NCBI GenBank assembly: GCA_041687755.1
Contig: JBDNJM010000048.1
Span: 34,015-98,014 of the forward strand
Length of the DNA: 64,000 nt
Direction of reading: 5' to 3'
Origin: JBDNJM01 sp041687755
GTDB lineage: Bacteria > Planctomycetota > UBA1135 > GCA-002686595
Shown: piece after piece, positions 45,670 to 54,358 of the stretch
Position numbering within the stretch: position 1 is the stretch's first letter
Layout: the number at the start of each line of letters is the position of its first letter
The notes under the pieces: generated by a model
The model's database searches: none
What the model saw: only the letters and a program-made list of their open reading frames with translations
What the model was told of the DNA's origin: nothing
Position numbers and translations under genes: made by a program

Positions 45670-48021
45670 ATGACCCAGCCTGCTTACCAGCGCAAGCCCC
45701 TCCGCCTCGGCCCCGCGTTGGCCCGCGCGGCCACTGCCCCGGGCGCCCTCACCTCGCAGGTCCACGTGATCTTCGGCGGGACGGGAGCCGTCGGCGGCGC
45801 GACGGTGCTCGAGTTGATCTCGATGCTCGAAGAGCAGGTCGCCTGGCTGCGCCGCTTCCGGCCCGAGCTCGCGCCCGCGCCCGGCGCGACCTCCGGGCGG
45901 ATCTTCGTTACGGGTCGCAGCGCGGCCGAGATCCGAGGCTTCACGACCCTGCTGTTCCAGACCCAACAGCGCGACCACGGCCGGGTGCCTGAGACCCTGG
46001 CGAAGCGCGGGTACCGCACCGTCGGCGGCGTGCAGGTCGACCTGGACACGTTCGGCATCGACCCCTCGATCCCCGAACTCGCGGGCTTCGCGTCGATGTC
46101 GACGGAGGCCCAAGACGCGGCCGTCGCCGCCTTCCTCGCCGCCTCCGGGATGACGCAAGACGCCGACGACGCCGAGCGCGCCAAGGCCCTCAGTGAGGCC
46201 GTCCACGCCCGCGTCGGCCGCCCGTTCTCCGAGTTCTGCTCCCATGTCGCGCGGGACTGCGCCGGAGCGCGCGTCCAGTCCGTCGTCGTCGGGATCCCGA
46301 TGGCCTCGGTCGCGACGTACAAGCTCGCCGACATCGAGTCTGCCGGGGAACGCCTCGGGGTCCGCGCGGGCAGCGCGGAAATGACTGAGCTCAAGGACTC
46401 CTACCTGGAGGCCATCGTCGAGGACCTCGGCGCGGTCCAGCGCAACCATGCGCGCGAGGTCTTGATCGCCCACACGACCGCCGTCGGCGGGATGTTCGAC
46501 ATCGAGCCGGACGGCGAGCGCACGATCCGCCTCGGCTTCGCGCACTCCGCAAAGGGCGAGCTTCTGCGCGGCAAGCAGGACCGTGCGATCACCCTGACGA
46601 AGCTGTACGCCGAGCGCGGCATCAAGATGCTGATCACCGCCGCAGCGATCGGCATCGACGCGATCCTCGAGAAGGAGAAGCTCCCGATGAGCGGTCGCAT
46701 GCGCCAGCTGTTCGACAAGGCGCGCGCCGACGGCATGGAGATCGTGCCCGCGGACGAGCAGGGCAGCGCGCGCATCTGGGTTCCCAAGCGCCTGGCCCTG
46801 ACCGGCGAGACCGACGCCCCCGTGCGCTTCGAGAACGGCGAGGTGCTGCGCCCGCGCTACGTGATCCGCTCGGGCGAGAACGGCTACTTCTCGATCCCGA
46901 ACGCGGATGCGCTGTACCGCGTCATGAAGGTCACGTCGTCGACGGAGCTTGGCCACGTCCTCGCGCGCGTCGGACTCCTCGGCGACGACCCGCACGCGCC
47001 GTTCTTCGAGGACTCGATCTGTTACTACGACGAGACCGACAACAGTCGCCAGGTGTTCGACCTGTTGGCCGACCCGCGGTTGCTCGCCGACCAGATCTCG
47101 GGGCTCGAGCCCAAGGCGCTGCAGGACCTCGGCTCCGCCAAGCACCAGGGCGAGCTGCACACCCTCGGCCTGATGATCCTCACCCACCGCTTGGCAACCC
47201 TGCCGGTCGACCGCGTTCCGCGCGACACCGTGCTCACGTCCAGCGAAGCACGCGCCTTCTTCGAGGCGCACACCCAGGCCCTGACCCTCGAGCGCGCGGC
47301 GTCTGTTGACCCCCCCAGACTCGCGCGCGATCTCGCCACGCTCGTCTCGGCGGAGACCACCGAGGACCTCTACGGCCTGCTCGACCACCCGCCGATGGAG
47401 GCCGACCTGGCGGCGCTCGAGCCCCTGCTCGATGCGGTCCTGCGCGCCGTGCACCAGATCCCCTCGCTCGGCACGCCCCTGCTCTACGCCGACGAGCAGG
47501 GCACCGAGCGCGTGCTCGCAGGGCCCTACCTGTCGCCCCTCGACGGCCTGCTCACCCATCGCAACAGCATCGAGCAGCTCGTCGAGGCCGAGGCCAAGTC
47601 GGCCCCGCCCGGCACGCCGATCAGCCAAGTGCGCGAGTTCGTGATCGCCAACTTCGGCTTCTGCGATCTCCGCCCGGGCGCGACCCTCGTCACCACGCGC
47701 TCGGTCGAGTCGGATCTGGCCCAGCACGTGCGCCGCTTCGAGGATGCCAATGAGCTGGCCGCCGCCATCGCTGCAATCGAGCCCTACGCCTACTACACGA
47801 CCAGCGGCTGCCTGGGCCTGCACCTGCGGCTCGCCGAGCTCGCGCGCCTCGACGCCGGCTTCGACCTGCGCCTGGGCAGCGCGAACGGCGCGCGCGTCAG
47901 CCTGCATCGCGACAGCTCCGGCCGCGCTCTGCTGATGCCCGGCATCGTCGAGACGGCGCGCATGATGGGTCGCGGCCAAGAGAAGACGACCGGCACAGAA
48001 AGGCTCGACCGCTTCGCCTGA
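45670..48021 (+). CDS. Large Rossmann-fold protein of unknown function
   Basis: This 783-residue protein starts with a dinucleotide-binding strand-loop-helix (VHVIFGGTGAVGGATVLELI, residues about 31-50) like that of short-chain dehydrogenases or saccharopine-dehydrogenase relatives. No YxxxK catalytic pair could be placed with confidence. The rest is alpha/beta with no recognised domain; no signal peptide or membrane helix is evident, so it is cytosolic. The selenoprotein gene follows 185 bases downstream on the same strand. I do not recognise the family, and the NAD(P)-binding prediction rests on the glycine motif alone. Confidence 0.75.
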   Translation: MTQPAYQRKPLRLGPALARAATAPGALTSQVHVIFGGTGAVGGATVLELISMLEEQVAWLRRFRPELAPAPGATSGRIFVTGRSAAEIRGFTTLLFQTQQRDHGRVPETLAKRGYRTVGGVQVDLDTFGIDPSIPELAGFASMSTEAQDAAVAAFLAASGMTQDADDAERAKALSEAVHARVGRPFSEFCSHVARDCAGARVQSVVVGIPMASVATYKLADIESAGERLGVRAGSAEMTELKDSYLEAIVEDLGAVQRNHAREVLIAHTTAVGGMFDIEPDGERTIRLGFAHSAKGELLRGKQDRAITLTKLYAERGIKMLITAAAIGIDAILEKEKLPMSGRMRQLFDKARADGMEIVPADEQGSARIWVPKRLALTGETDAPVRFENGEVLRPRYVIRSGENGYFSIPNADALYRVMKVTSSTELGHVLARVGLLGDDPHAPFFEDSICYYDETDNSRQVFDLLADPRLLADQISGLEPKALQDLGSAKHQGELHTLGLMILTHRLATLPVDRVPRDTVLTSSEARAFFEAHTQALTLERAASVDPPRLARDLATLVSAETTEDLYGLLDHPPMEADLAALEPLLDAVLRAVHQIPSLGTPLLYADEQGTERVLAGPYLSPLDGLLTHRNSIEQLVEAEAKSAPPGTPISQVREFVIANFGFCDLRPGATLVTTRSVESDLAQHVRRFEDANELAAAIAAIEPYAYYTTSGCLGLHLRLAELARLDAGFDLRLGSANGARVSLHRDSSGRALLMPGIVETARMMGRGQEKTTGTERLDRFA

Positions 48022-48206
48022 AAGGCCTCGACGTCGACCTTCTGGGCCCCGACTGACGAGTCCTGCTCCAGAGACCCGCCCGAACTTCTTGGAATGCCGG
48101 GGGCCGGGAACTTACGTTGCATTTACGCGCGCGGCGCCGTTTGCCGCACGCCCCCCCGCCCCCCAGCCAACCCAATCACGAGGACCCCTCCCGAGGAGCT
48201 CGATCC

Positions 48207-48554
48207 ATGGCTAAGAGAGTCGACTGGTACTACCACCGCAAGGGCTGAACGTCCTGCAAGCGCGCGGACGCCTTCCTTGAAGGCGCCGGAGCGACCGTCC
48301 GTGAGACGGTCGACGCCACGAAAGAGCGCTTCGGCGCGGACGATCTCGATACCGTCCTCGCCGGCATCACGAAGATCGTGGTCGCCAAGGGCAAGCAGAC
48401 CCTGGTCTACGACATGAAGAAGGCCCCGCCCGAGCGCGAGGACCTGATCAAGGTCGTCCTCGGGCCCACGGGCAACCTGCGCGCGCCGACCCTGAAGAAG
48501 GGCAAGACGGCGCTCGTCGGCTTCAACGAGGAGTCGTACGAAGGGCACCTCTAG
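48207..48554 (+). CDS. ArsC-like selenoprotein with in-frame UGA (selenocysteine)
   Basis: The ATG at 48207, with a GAGGAG Shine-Dalgarno eight bases upstream, opens a frame whose 14th codon is TGA (48246-48248). The frame then stays open to TAG at 552-554 past 48000, giving 115 residues in all. With selenocysteine at the TGA the N-terminus reads WYYHRKG-U-TSCKRADAFLE, which places U at the catalytic cysteine of the thioredoxin-fold ArsC/Spx family (UxxC). The distal part, VVLGPTGNLRAPTLKKGKTALVGFNEE, matches the ArsC-like cis-proline region. A 7-bp hairpin at 48269-48285 starts 20 bases after the UGA and could be a SECIS, though its triloop lacks the canonical leading guanines. A redox function is likely. 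Confidence 0.78.
48269..48285 (+). promoter_or_regulatory. Candidate bacterial SECIS hairpin
   Basis: The stem CGCCTTC/GAAGGCG with loop CTT lies 20-36 bases after the UGA, within the distance range of bacterial SECIS elements. The loop sequence is atypical, so the assignment is tentative. Confidence 0.35.
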
Positions 48555-48594
48555 GCCCTCGCCGAGCTCCCCCATGCCCGAGCCCCCAATACAG

Positions 48595-48635
48595 CGGGCC
48601 GCTCGCACCGAAGAGGTGCGGGCGGCCCGTTTATA
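48595..48635. terminator. Strong intrinsic terminator between convergent genes
   Basis: A 15-bp stem with a single G-U pair (48595-48609 with 48615-48629) and a five-base loop GAAGA is followed by TTTATA. It ends the selenoprotein transcript, and its near-symmetry may also serve the minus-strand gene ending at 48723. Confidence 0.88.
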
Positions 48636-48722
48636 ATGGGGTCGGCGGCAAGCGATCGGTGCAGCCCGAATCCGACCGTTCGTGCCGGCTTGTAGGTGCC
48701 CGAACCCCGCAGCGCGGCGGGC

Positions 48723-49529
48723 CTACTCCGGCTTGCGGTACAGGTGCACGAAGCGGTCCGTACTGTCGCGGCGCGCCGAGTCGTTCTCGAAGATGTTGAA
48801 GTCGCGCGTGTCGGTCGGATCGCGCAGCACGTGGGACTCGGCCTCAAGCACGAAGCCCGCCGCCTCGATCTCGGTGCGCGCGAGCGACTCCTCGACCCGG
48901 TGCAGGCGCTTGCCCGCAGAGATTCCCGCGCCTTCAAGGGCATGATGATCGAGCACAGCGAACACGCCGCCTGGCGCAAGCAGCTCGAACACGTCCGCGT
49001 TGAACTTGGGGCGCTCTACTTCCTGCCACTCGAGGTCGTGGTAGAAGCGCACGAGCAGCGCCATCTCGAGGCCTGCGGGCACCCCCATCGCATCGAGTTC
49101 GTTGTCGAGGCGCTCAATGTTGTCGGCCTCGAGGCGCTCCAGTCGCGCGGTCAGGGCCTCGCCCATGTAGCGCTGGGGGAAGCTGTTGTTCACGGCGTAC
49201 ACGGCACCGCGGCTGCCCACGACCTCCGCGATCAACTCCGTGTAGTAACCGTCGCCGGCCTGGATGTCGGCCACCCGCATGCCGGGCTTCAGCCCGAAGA
49301 AGTCGAGCACGCGGTGCGGGTGGCGGGTCACGTCGCGGGCGAGGTCGGACTCGGGGCGCGCGCGGTTGGCGACCGCGTCGCGGATGGGGTCCACGACGCG
49401 CGAGCGCCCCATTTTGGCCGTGCCCTGGAGGTCCTGGCCGCGGGCGAAGCCAGTGGCGGCGAGACCGCTCGCACCGAGCAGGGCGCCTCCAAAGGCGCGG
49501 CGGGTGAGGTTCGGAGTGGAGTGGGTCAT
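48723..49529 (-). CDS. Tat-exported methyltransferase-like protein
   Basis: This 268-residue protein begins with a twin-arginine signal (TRRAFGGALLGASGLAATG; Arg10-Arg11). The body has a class I methyltransferase-like fold: MRVADIQAGDGYYTELIAEVVG replaces the usual DxGxGxG motif, and LAPGGVFAVLDHHA follows. Exported proteins of this type are common in bacteria and are annotated as methyltransferases although SAM should be scarce outside the cytoplasm. The true activity is uncertain. Confidence 0.8.
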   Translation of the reverse strand: MTHSTPNLTRRAFGGALLGASGLAATGFARGQDLQGTAKMGRSRVVDPIRDAVANRARPESDLARDVTRHPHRVLDFFGLKPGMRVADIQAGDGYYTELIAEVVGSRGAVYAVNNSFPQRYMGEALTARLERLEADNIERLDNELDAMGVPAGLEMALLVRFYHDLEWQEVERPKFNADVFELLAPGGVFAVLDHHALEGAGISAGKRLHRVEESLARTEIEAAGFVLEAESHVLRDPTDTRDFNIFENDSARRDSTDRFVHLYRKPE

Positions 49530-49680
49530 GGCTCGGAGGTCGGTTCGGGGGGGCTGAAATCGTCGGGGGCGAGCCCGGGGCGGTCTCGCCGGCTTCGGCT
49601 CGGGCAGGCATCGCGAGCGGCGCCGCGGCTCTTCTGCAGGGATCCGAGCGCCGCTACGAGAGCCGCCAATTCCGTGACCG

Positions 49681-50307
49681 TCAGGGGCGTACGAAGTCCG
49701 TGCGCTCGGCCTCGATCTCTGCGCGCACGTGGCAGCCGGTCAGATGGTCGTTGACCAGGCCCATCGACTGCATGAACGCGTAGGCCGTGGTCGGCCCCAC
49801 GAACTTCCATCCGCGATTCTTGAGCGCCTTGGCGAGCGCGGTCGAAGCGGGCGTCTTCCCCAGGCCCCCTAGCGTCGGCCGGTCAAGCCGCTTCGGGCGT
49901 TCCGCAGCCGGCGGCTCGAAGCCCCAGACGAACTTGGCCAGCGAGCCTTCCGCAGCGATCAGCTCCAGCGCAGCCTGCGCGTTGTGCAGGACCGCCTCGA
50001 TCTTGCCGCGGTGGCGCACGATCCCAGCGTCGCCGAGCAGCCGCTCCACTTGCCCCCCGTCGTAGCGCGCCATCTCGCGCAGCTCGAAGTTGTCGAACGC
50101 CGCGCGGAAGTTCTCACGCTTCACGAGAATCGTGTTCCAGGACAGGCCGGACTGGAACGCCTCGAGACAGAGCTTCTCGAACAGCCGCCGATCGTCGTCG
50201 ACGGGCCGCCCCCACTCCTCGTCGTGGTAGTCGACGTAGAGCGGGCTCGAGCCGCACCACCAGCAGCGCGCGAGGCGGTCCTCGCCGGAAAGCAGACCCT
50301 CGTTCAT
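49681..50307 (-). CDS. tag: DNA-3-methyladenine glycosylase I
   Basis: This enzyme excises 3-methyladenine in base-excision repair. The 208-residue protein has the N-terminal RCWWCGSSPLYVDYHDEEWG and the C-terminal VNDHLTGCHV, which together supply the family's Cys-His/His-Cys zinc site, with the aromatic-rich GLSWNTILVKRE between. The open frame continues upstream into the neighbour's end, but the ATG at 50307 precedes the conserved start. It is encoded 64 bases after the cation diffusion facilitator. Confidence 0.93.
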   Translation of the reverse strand: MNEGLLSGEDRLARCWWCGSSPLYVDYHDEEWGRPVDDDRRLFEKLCLEAFQSGLSWNTILVKRENFRAAFDNFELREMARYDGGQVERLLGDAGIVRHRGKIEAVLHNAQAALELIAAEGSLAKFVWGFEPPAAERPKRLDRPTLGGLGKTPASTALAKALKNRGWKFVGPTTAYAFMQSMGLVNDHLTGCHVRAEIEAERTDFVRP

Positions 50308-50371
50308 GGCCCCAGAGTGCCGCAGGTCGTGTTCCGGCTCCAGGCTCAAGCCCCGCTTGGATCCGGACGCT

Positions 50372-51223
50372 TCACGCCGGCTCCAGGTGCACGGAGGCAT
50401 CGGACACCCCGAACTCACGCTCTAGCAGGTCCTCGACTCGATCCGCGATCACATGGCCTTGAACCGTGGAATACGCCGCGGGGACCGCAAGCACCAGGTC
50501 TACAGCCCTGCAGCTGCCGATCCAGCGCGAGCGCACCCGGCGCACCTCCACCACCCCCGGTACGGTCGCCACGACGCGCTGGAGGCGCTCCGGATCGATG
50601 GCGCCCTCGTCCACCAGCACGGGGATCGCGCGGCGAAACAGCCCGAACGCCAGCCAAAAGATGAGCCCGGCCACCGCGAACGCGAGCACCGGATCGAGCC
50701 AGCCGAAGCCTCGCGAGGAAAGCTGCCAGCCAGCGATGATTGCCACGCTGATGAGCACATCACCGGCGGTGTGCTGGGCATCGGCGAGCAGCAGCTCGGA
50801 GTCCAGCGCGCGCGCACGCGCACGCTGCCACAGGCTGACAACCGTGTTGACGACCAAGACGCCCAGCATGAGCCCCAGCTCCAGCGCGCCCCCGACCGGG
50901 GAGCCGCCGGAGTGGAGCAGCGCCCGCAGACCGAGCTCGAAGGCCGTCACCGTCAGAAGCGTCGCGAGCAAAAACACCGCCAGCGTTTCGAACTTGCGAT
51001 GGCCGTAGGGGTGGTTCGCGTCGGGCGGGGTCCCGGAAATGCGCACGGCGAAGTAGCTGGCCACGTTGTTCGCCAGGTCGGTGGCCGAGTGCAGGGAGTC
51101 CCCAAGGATCGCGAGCGAGCCCGTCTGAAGCCCCACCCACAGCTTGACTGCGAGGACGGCCAGGTTCGCCGCCCCCTCGATGAAGAGCACCCGCTGAACG
51201 GATCGAACGCGGTCGCTGATCAA
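50372..51223 (-). CDS. Cation diffusion facilitator family transporter
   Basis: This 283-residue protein has six predicted membrane helices and a cytoplasmic C-terminal domain. GDSLHSATDLANN in helix 2 and ADAQHTAGD in helix 5 carry the HxxxD-type metal site of CDF antiporters, which export Zn2+, Fe2+ or Mn2+ in exchange for protons. HPYGHRKFET is also typical. Its ATG overlaps the stop of the TPR metallopeptidase gene (51220-51223), so it is part of the same operon. Confidence 0.92.
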   Translation of the reverse strand: MISDRVRSVQRVLFIEGAANLAVLAVKLWVGLQTGSLAILGDSLHSATDLANNVASYFAVRISGTPPDANHPYGHRKFETLAVFLLATLLTVTAFELGLRALLHSGGSPVGGALELGLMLGVLVVNTVVSLWQRARARALDSELLLADAQHTAGDVLISVAIIAGWQLSSRGFGWLDPVLAFAVAGLIFWLAFGLFRRAIPVLVDEGAIDPERLQRVVATVPGVVEVRRVRSRWIGSCRAVDLVLAVPAAYSTVQGHVIADRVEDLLEREFGVSDASVHLEPA

Positions 51224-52401
51224 CGCCCGCGGGCCTCGTCAAAGTCGGCCAACACCTGGTTCAGCGGCACGCCGATGCGCTGCTCGAAGCTCGCCTCGAT
51301 GCTGCGCTCCTCGTGGGTACCGGAGACCATGGCCGAGACCGTCGAGTCTCCGTACTGGTCGATCAGATAGAGCGTGAACAGCAGACCTTGGGCGTAGCCG
51401 CGGGCGATGCGACCGCGGTCGCCAAGCCCGGACAAGGGCCCGGAGAGTTCGGCGAGCGGGACCAGCTCAAGATCGCCGAGCGTGCGCTGCGCGAACTCGA
51501 CGTCCGGGTTCGTGTCACCCTCCATCCACTGGGCCAGGCCCTCCTCGAACCAGCCGGGGAGGCGCTGCGCCGACGCCGTGTCGAGGAACGCATGGCACAG
51601 CTCGTGGCGCAGGGTCCGCGACCAGATCGAGCGCTCCTGGTCGAAGTTTTCGATGGGCAGGCGCAGGGTCCCGTCGAAGGCTCCGCCGGCCCAGTGCCCG
51701 AGGCCCGTCACGGTCCGGAACTGCTCGGGCTCATAGAAGGTCACCTGGAGCCGCGCGCCGCGCTGCTTGACGGGATCGTGGTCGAAGAACAGCCAGAACT
51801 CGCCGTAGGCCTCCTCGAGCACGTCGATCGCGTGCTGGCTGTTCGCCAGGATCGTGTCGCGGTCGCCGTCGAAGGACAGGTCGAAGTGGATCGACGTGTA
51901 GGTCGTGAACTGCTCCGCGAGCTCAAGCTCCGCGCGCCAGCGCTCAAGCAGGCGGCGCAGGTCCTCGCGGTCGGGCGCGAGCAGCAGCGCACGCTCGAGG
52001 TCGGCCACCGCCGAGGCGAGGTCGCGCTCGGTGCTGTCGAAGGTGCGCACCGCGCGGCGGGCCAGGGCCTCGGCGAGGTTCCCGCGGAACGAGGTCTCCT
52101 CGGGCAGCAGCGCGTGGGCTGCCTCGAACTCGACCAGCGCCTCGTCCAGCAACCCCGCGTCGAGGCGGCGCACGCCCTCGTTGTTGTGCTCCACGGCCCG
52201 CGCGCGCAAATCGCCGGGCTCGTCGCCAAGACGCTCAGGGCCTGCTTGCTCGACCGCGTTCGCGCGCAGCGGATCGGACAGATATTCGCCTTCGCTGTGG
52301 GACTCCACGAGCGTCGGGGCGGCCGGCGCTGGCTTCAGGAGCCAGGCCGCGCCGAGCACCAGCAGCAGCGCCAGGACGCCCAACAGATTGGACGACTTCA
52401 T
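51220..52401 (-). CDS. TPR-containing gluzincin metallopeptidase, membrane-anchored or secreted
   Basis: This 393-residue protein starts with an N-terminal hydrophobic segment (LLGVLALLLVLGAAWLL), followed by two TPR-like repeats (NNEGVRRLDAGLLDEALVEF) and a peptidase domain with zinc motif HELCHAFLD and downstream glutamate in GWFEEGLAQWMEG, the peptidase MA-like gluzincin layout. The larger open frame upstream is the antisense or alternative frame of the YkgJ gene; the ATG at 52401 overlaps that gene's stop (ATGA). Substrate unknown. Confidence 0.83.
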   Translation of the reverse strand: MKSSNLLGVLALLLVLGAAWLLKPAPAAPTLVESHSEGEYLSDPLRANAVEQAGPERLGDEPGDLRARAVEHNNEGVRRLDAGLLDEALVEFEAAHALLPEETSFRGNLAEALARRAVRTFDSTERDLASAVADLERALLLAPDREDLRRLLERWRAELELAEQFTTYTSIHFDLSFDGDRDTILANSQHAIDVLEEAYGEFWLFFDHDPVKQRGARLQVTFYEPEQFRTVTGLGHWAGGAFDGTLRLPIENFDQERSIWSRTLRHELCHAFLDTASAQRLPGWFEEGLAQWMEGDTNPDVEFAQRTLGDLELVPLAELSGPLSGLGDRGRIARGYAQGLLFTLYLIDQYGDSTVSAMVSGTHEERSIEASFEQRIGVPLNQVLADFDEARGR

Positions 52402-53282
52402 TGCCCGTCTCCCGGGTTCGTCGCCCGGGCCGCCGCGCGCCGCTCGAGCAGCTCTGGGAAGGGCGCGTACGCCTGCGGCAGGCCGTGCTTCGTCTCGATC
52501 GCCCGCACCTGTCGCAGCAGCGTCTCGTGCTCGACCTCGAGCGCCGCCCCGGGCTCCGCGTCGCAAAAATACGTGCGGCAACCGAGCGGCCGGCCCTCGC
52601 GCGCCGTGCAGCTGCCGCCAGGGCGCTCGGGCGACGAGCGGTGGTAGGGACAGCGACCGGGCGCCTCGGGCTCCGGGCGGTGAGGATGGCGACTCAGGGC
52701 GTACTCCGCCTCGAGCGCAGTCGCGTACAGGTCGTGCCCGGCCTCCTCGAACCGACAGCACACGCCGCGCGCCAGGCAGACGGCGCGGCTGTTCGCGACG
52801 ACGCGCTCCGCCTCCGCGTAGACCTCTTCCAGCTCCTGGAACGCGGCCTCCCAGCGCTCCTCCGGCACCTGCTCCTCGATGCCCGGACACACGCCCTGGG
52901 CATTCTCGAAGCCGTCCGCGCTCTGCATCACGCTCGGCCAGTAGGGAAACGTCCGGCAGTGCTCGGGCCGCGCGTCGTACACGCGGCACTCGTTCGAGCC
53001 CGCCAGCAGCGAGCAGCGCCCGTTGCCCGGCGGCAGCGTCGCGTCCTCGCGCAGGGCCTCGACGCGCTCGCCCGTGCGCGGGTGCTGGACCGCGCGCACG
53101 TGCAGCTCCCGGAACACGCCCAGCTCCATTCCGAGCGCGGCCGCCATGTCCGCATCCTCGCCGTCTTTTAGGAACACATAGCCCTCCCCCGCCGTGCAGC
53201 ACCGCCCGCAGCGGTGGCACGCGAACGTGAACGGCCGCACGCCCTCCAGCCCCGGATCGCTGCGGATCGCGTCCACGCTCAC
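52398..53282 (-). CDS. YkgJ family cysteine-cluster protein, duplicated
   Basis: This 294-residue cytosolic protein is rich in cysteines. The first cluster CHRCGRCCTAGEGYV with CRVYDARPEHCRTFPYWP is the YkgJ signature, thought to bind zinc or Fe-S. A second set (CLARGVCCRFEEAGHD, GRCPYHRSS, CTAREGRPLGCRTYFCD) suggests an internal duplication. Function of the family is not established. Stop and start overlaps tie it to the kinase gene upstream and the metallopeptidase downstream. Confidence 0.87.
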   Translation of the reverse strand: MSVDAIRSDPGLEGVRPFTFACHRCGRCCTAGEGYVFLKDGEDADMAAALGMELGVFRELHVRAVQHPRTGERVEALREDATLPPGNGRCSLLAGSNECRVYDARPEHCRTFPYWPSVMQSADGFENAQGVCPGIEEQVPEERWEAAFQELEEVYAEAERVVANSRAVCLARGVCCRFEEAGHDLYATALEAEYALSRHPHRPEPEAPGRCPYHRSSPERPGGSCTAREGRPLGCRTYFCDAEPGAALEVEHETLLRQVRAIETKHGLPQAYAPFPELLERRAAARATNPGDGQ

Positions 53283-54358
53283 TTCTTCCTCCGCTTGCGC
53301 AGCGCGCGCACGCTCTGGCTGGAGGTCCGCGCCGCCGGCCGTTTCACGCCCAGCTGGCTGCGCCCGGAGAGGTGGGCGCGCACGTCGTTCGCAAGCTCGG
53401 CGAAGCTCTGGTAGCGGTCGTCCGCGTCCTTCGCCATCATCTTCTCCACGAAGTAGTGCAGGTGCGGCGACAGCCCGCGCCCCTTCAGCTCCGGCGAAGT
53501 CAGCGACTGGAAGATCTGCATCGCGAGCACCTCGGCGTCGTCCGAAGCGCTGAACGGCAGCTTGCCGACGACCAGGTGGAACAGCGTGCAGCCGAGCGCG
53601 TAGACGTCGGAGCGCGCGTCGCTGCCGGGCGCCCCGCGTGCGCGTTCCGGAGCGAGGTAGGCGACCGTTCCCGCAACGGTCTCGCTCGGACCGCCCTTGC
53701 CGTCGGCGTCGAGCGCGCCCGCGAACCCGAGATCGATCAACACCGCGCGCCCGTCGGTCTCCAGCATCACGTTGGCCGGCTTCACGTCGCGATGGACGAC
53801 GCCCTGGCTCGCCAGGTGGTCGAGCGCGTCGGCAACGCCCAGGACGACGCGCAGCGCCTCGTCCTCCGGCAGCGGACGGCCCTCGGCCAGCCGCTCACCG
53901 AGATTTTCGCCGCGCACGTGCTCGAGCACGCCGATCAAGGTGCCCTGCCAGCGCGCCGCGGTGAAGGCGCGCACGATGTTGGGGTGCTCAAGGCTACGCA
54001 GCAGCTTCAGCTCCGCGACGAAGCCGTCGCGCACCTGCTCGTTCGCCATGGCCCCCGCGCTGAGGACCTTCAGCGCCACGGCCTGGCGCGTCTTGATCGA
54101 GCGGGCGGCGTAAACCGTCGCCGTGCCGCCCTCCCCGAGCACGCCGTCGAGGCGGTAGCCAGGGATCTCGGGCAGCGGTCGCCCCCCGCCGCGGCGCAGC
54201 TCGCGCACCTCTGCCTGCTCGAGGTCGAGCTCCGCGGCGACCAGCGCCTCCACACGGACCCCAGGCCCGAGCCGGCTCGCCAGCTCACGCGCGCGGTCCG
54301 CCCCGAGGCGCTCTGCCCGCACCAGGGCCCCGAGAAATTCCACATCGCTCTGGCTCAT
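53279..54358 (-). CDS. Hanks-type serine/threonine protein kinase
   Basis: This 359-residue kinase has an N-terminal helical extension (1-65), the glycine loop GEGGTATVY, catalytic Lys97 in VALKVL, HRDVKPANVML with Asp191, DLG (Asp209) instead of DFG, and APE in YLAPERARG. The C-terminal tail is basic (RALRKRRKK), and there is no membrane helix, so it acts in the cytoplasm. I chose the ATG at 54358 because GGAGAG precedes it; another ATG lies seven codons upstream. It heads the kinase-YkgJ-peptidase-CDF operon, all joined by four-base overlaps. It is a candidate for phosphorylating FHA-domain partners, but no link is shown by sequence. Confidence 0.92.
   Translation of the reverse strand: MSQSDVEFLGALVRAERLGADRARELASRLGPGVRVEALVAAELDLEQAEVRELRRGGGRPLPEIPGYRLDGVLGEGGTATVYAARSIKTRQAVALKVLSAGAMANEQVRDGFVAELKLLRSLEHPNIVRAFTAARWQGTLIGVLEHVRGENLGERLAEGRPLPEDEALRVVLGVADALDHLASQGVVHRDVKPANVMLETDGRAVLIDLGFAGALDADGKGGPSETVAGTVAYLAPERARGAPGSDARSDVYALGCTLFHLVVGKLPFSASDDAEVLAMQIFQSLTSPELKGRGLSPHLHYFVEKMMAKDADDRYQSFAELANDVRAHLSGRSQLGVKRPAARTSSQSVRALRKRRKK

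Noticed and set aside
45067..47979. 970-codon open frame on the minus strand
   Set aside because: It lies antisense to the 783-residue protein gene, has the His/Arg/Glu-rich composition typical of high-GC shadow frames, and shows no domain.
48246..48248. TGA as a simple nonsense mutation in a pseudogene
   Set aside because: The downstream frame is intact with no further lesions, and the codon coincides with the catalytic Cys position; selenocysteine is the better reading, though SECIS support is weak.
51220..53220. Single 666-codon protein joining the metallopeptidase to upstream sequence
   Set aside because: The upstream part overlaps the YkgJ gene in another frame and is Arg/Ala/Gly-rich; the ATG at 52401 begins with a signal anchor and overlaps the YkgJ stop in ATGA.
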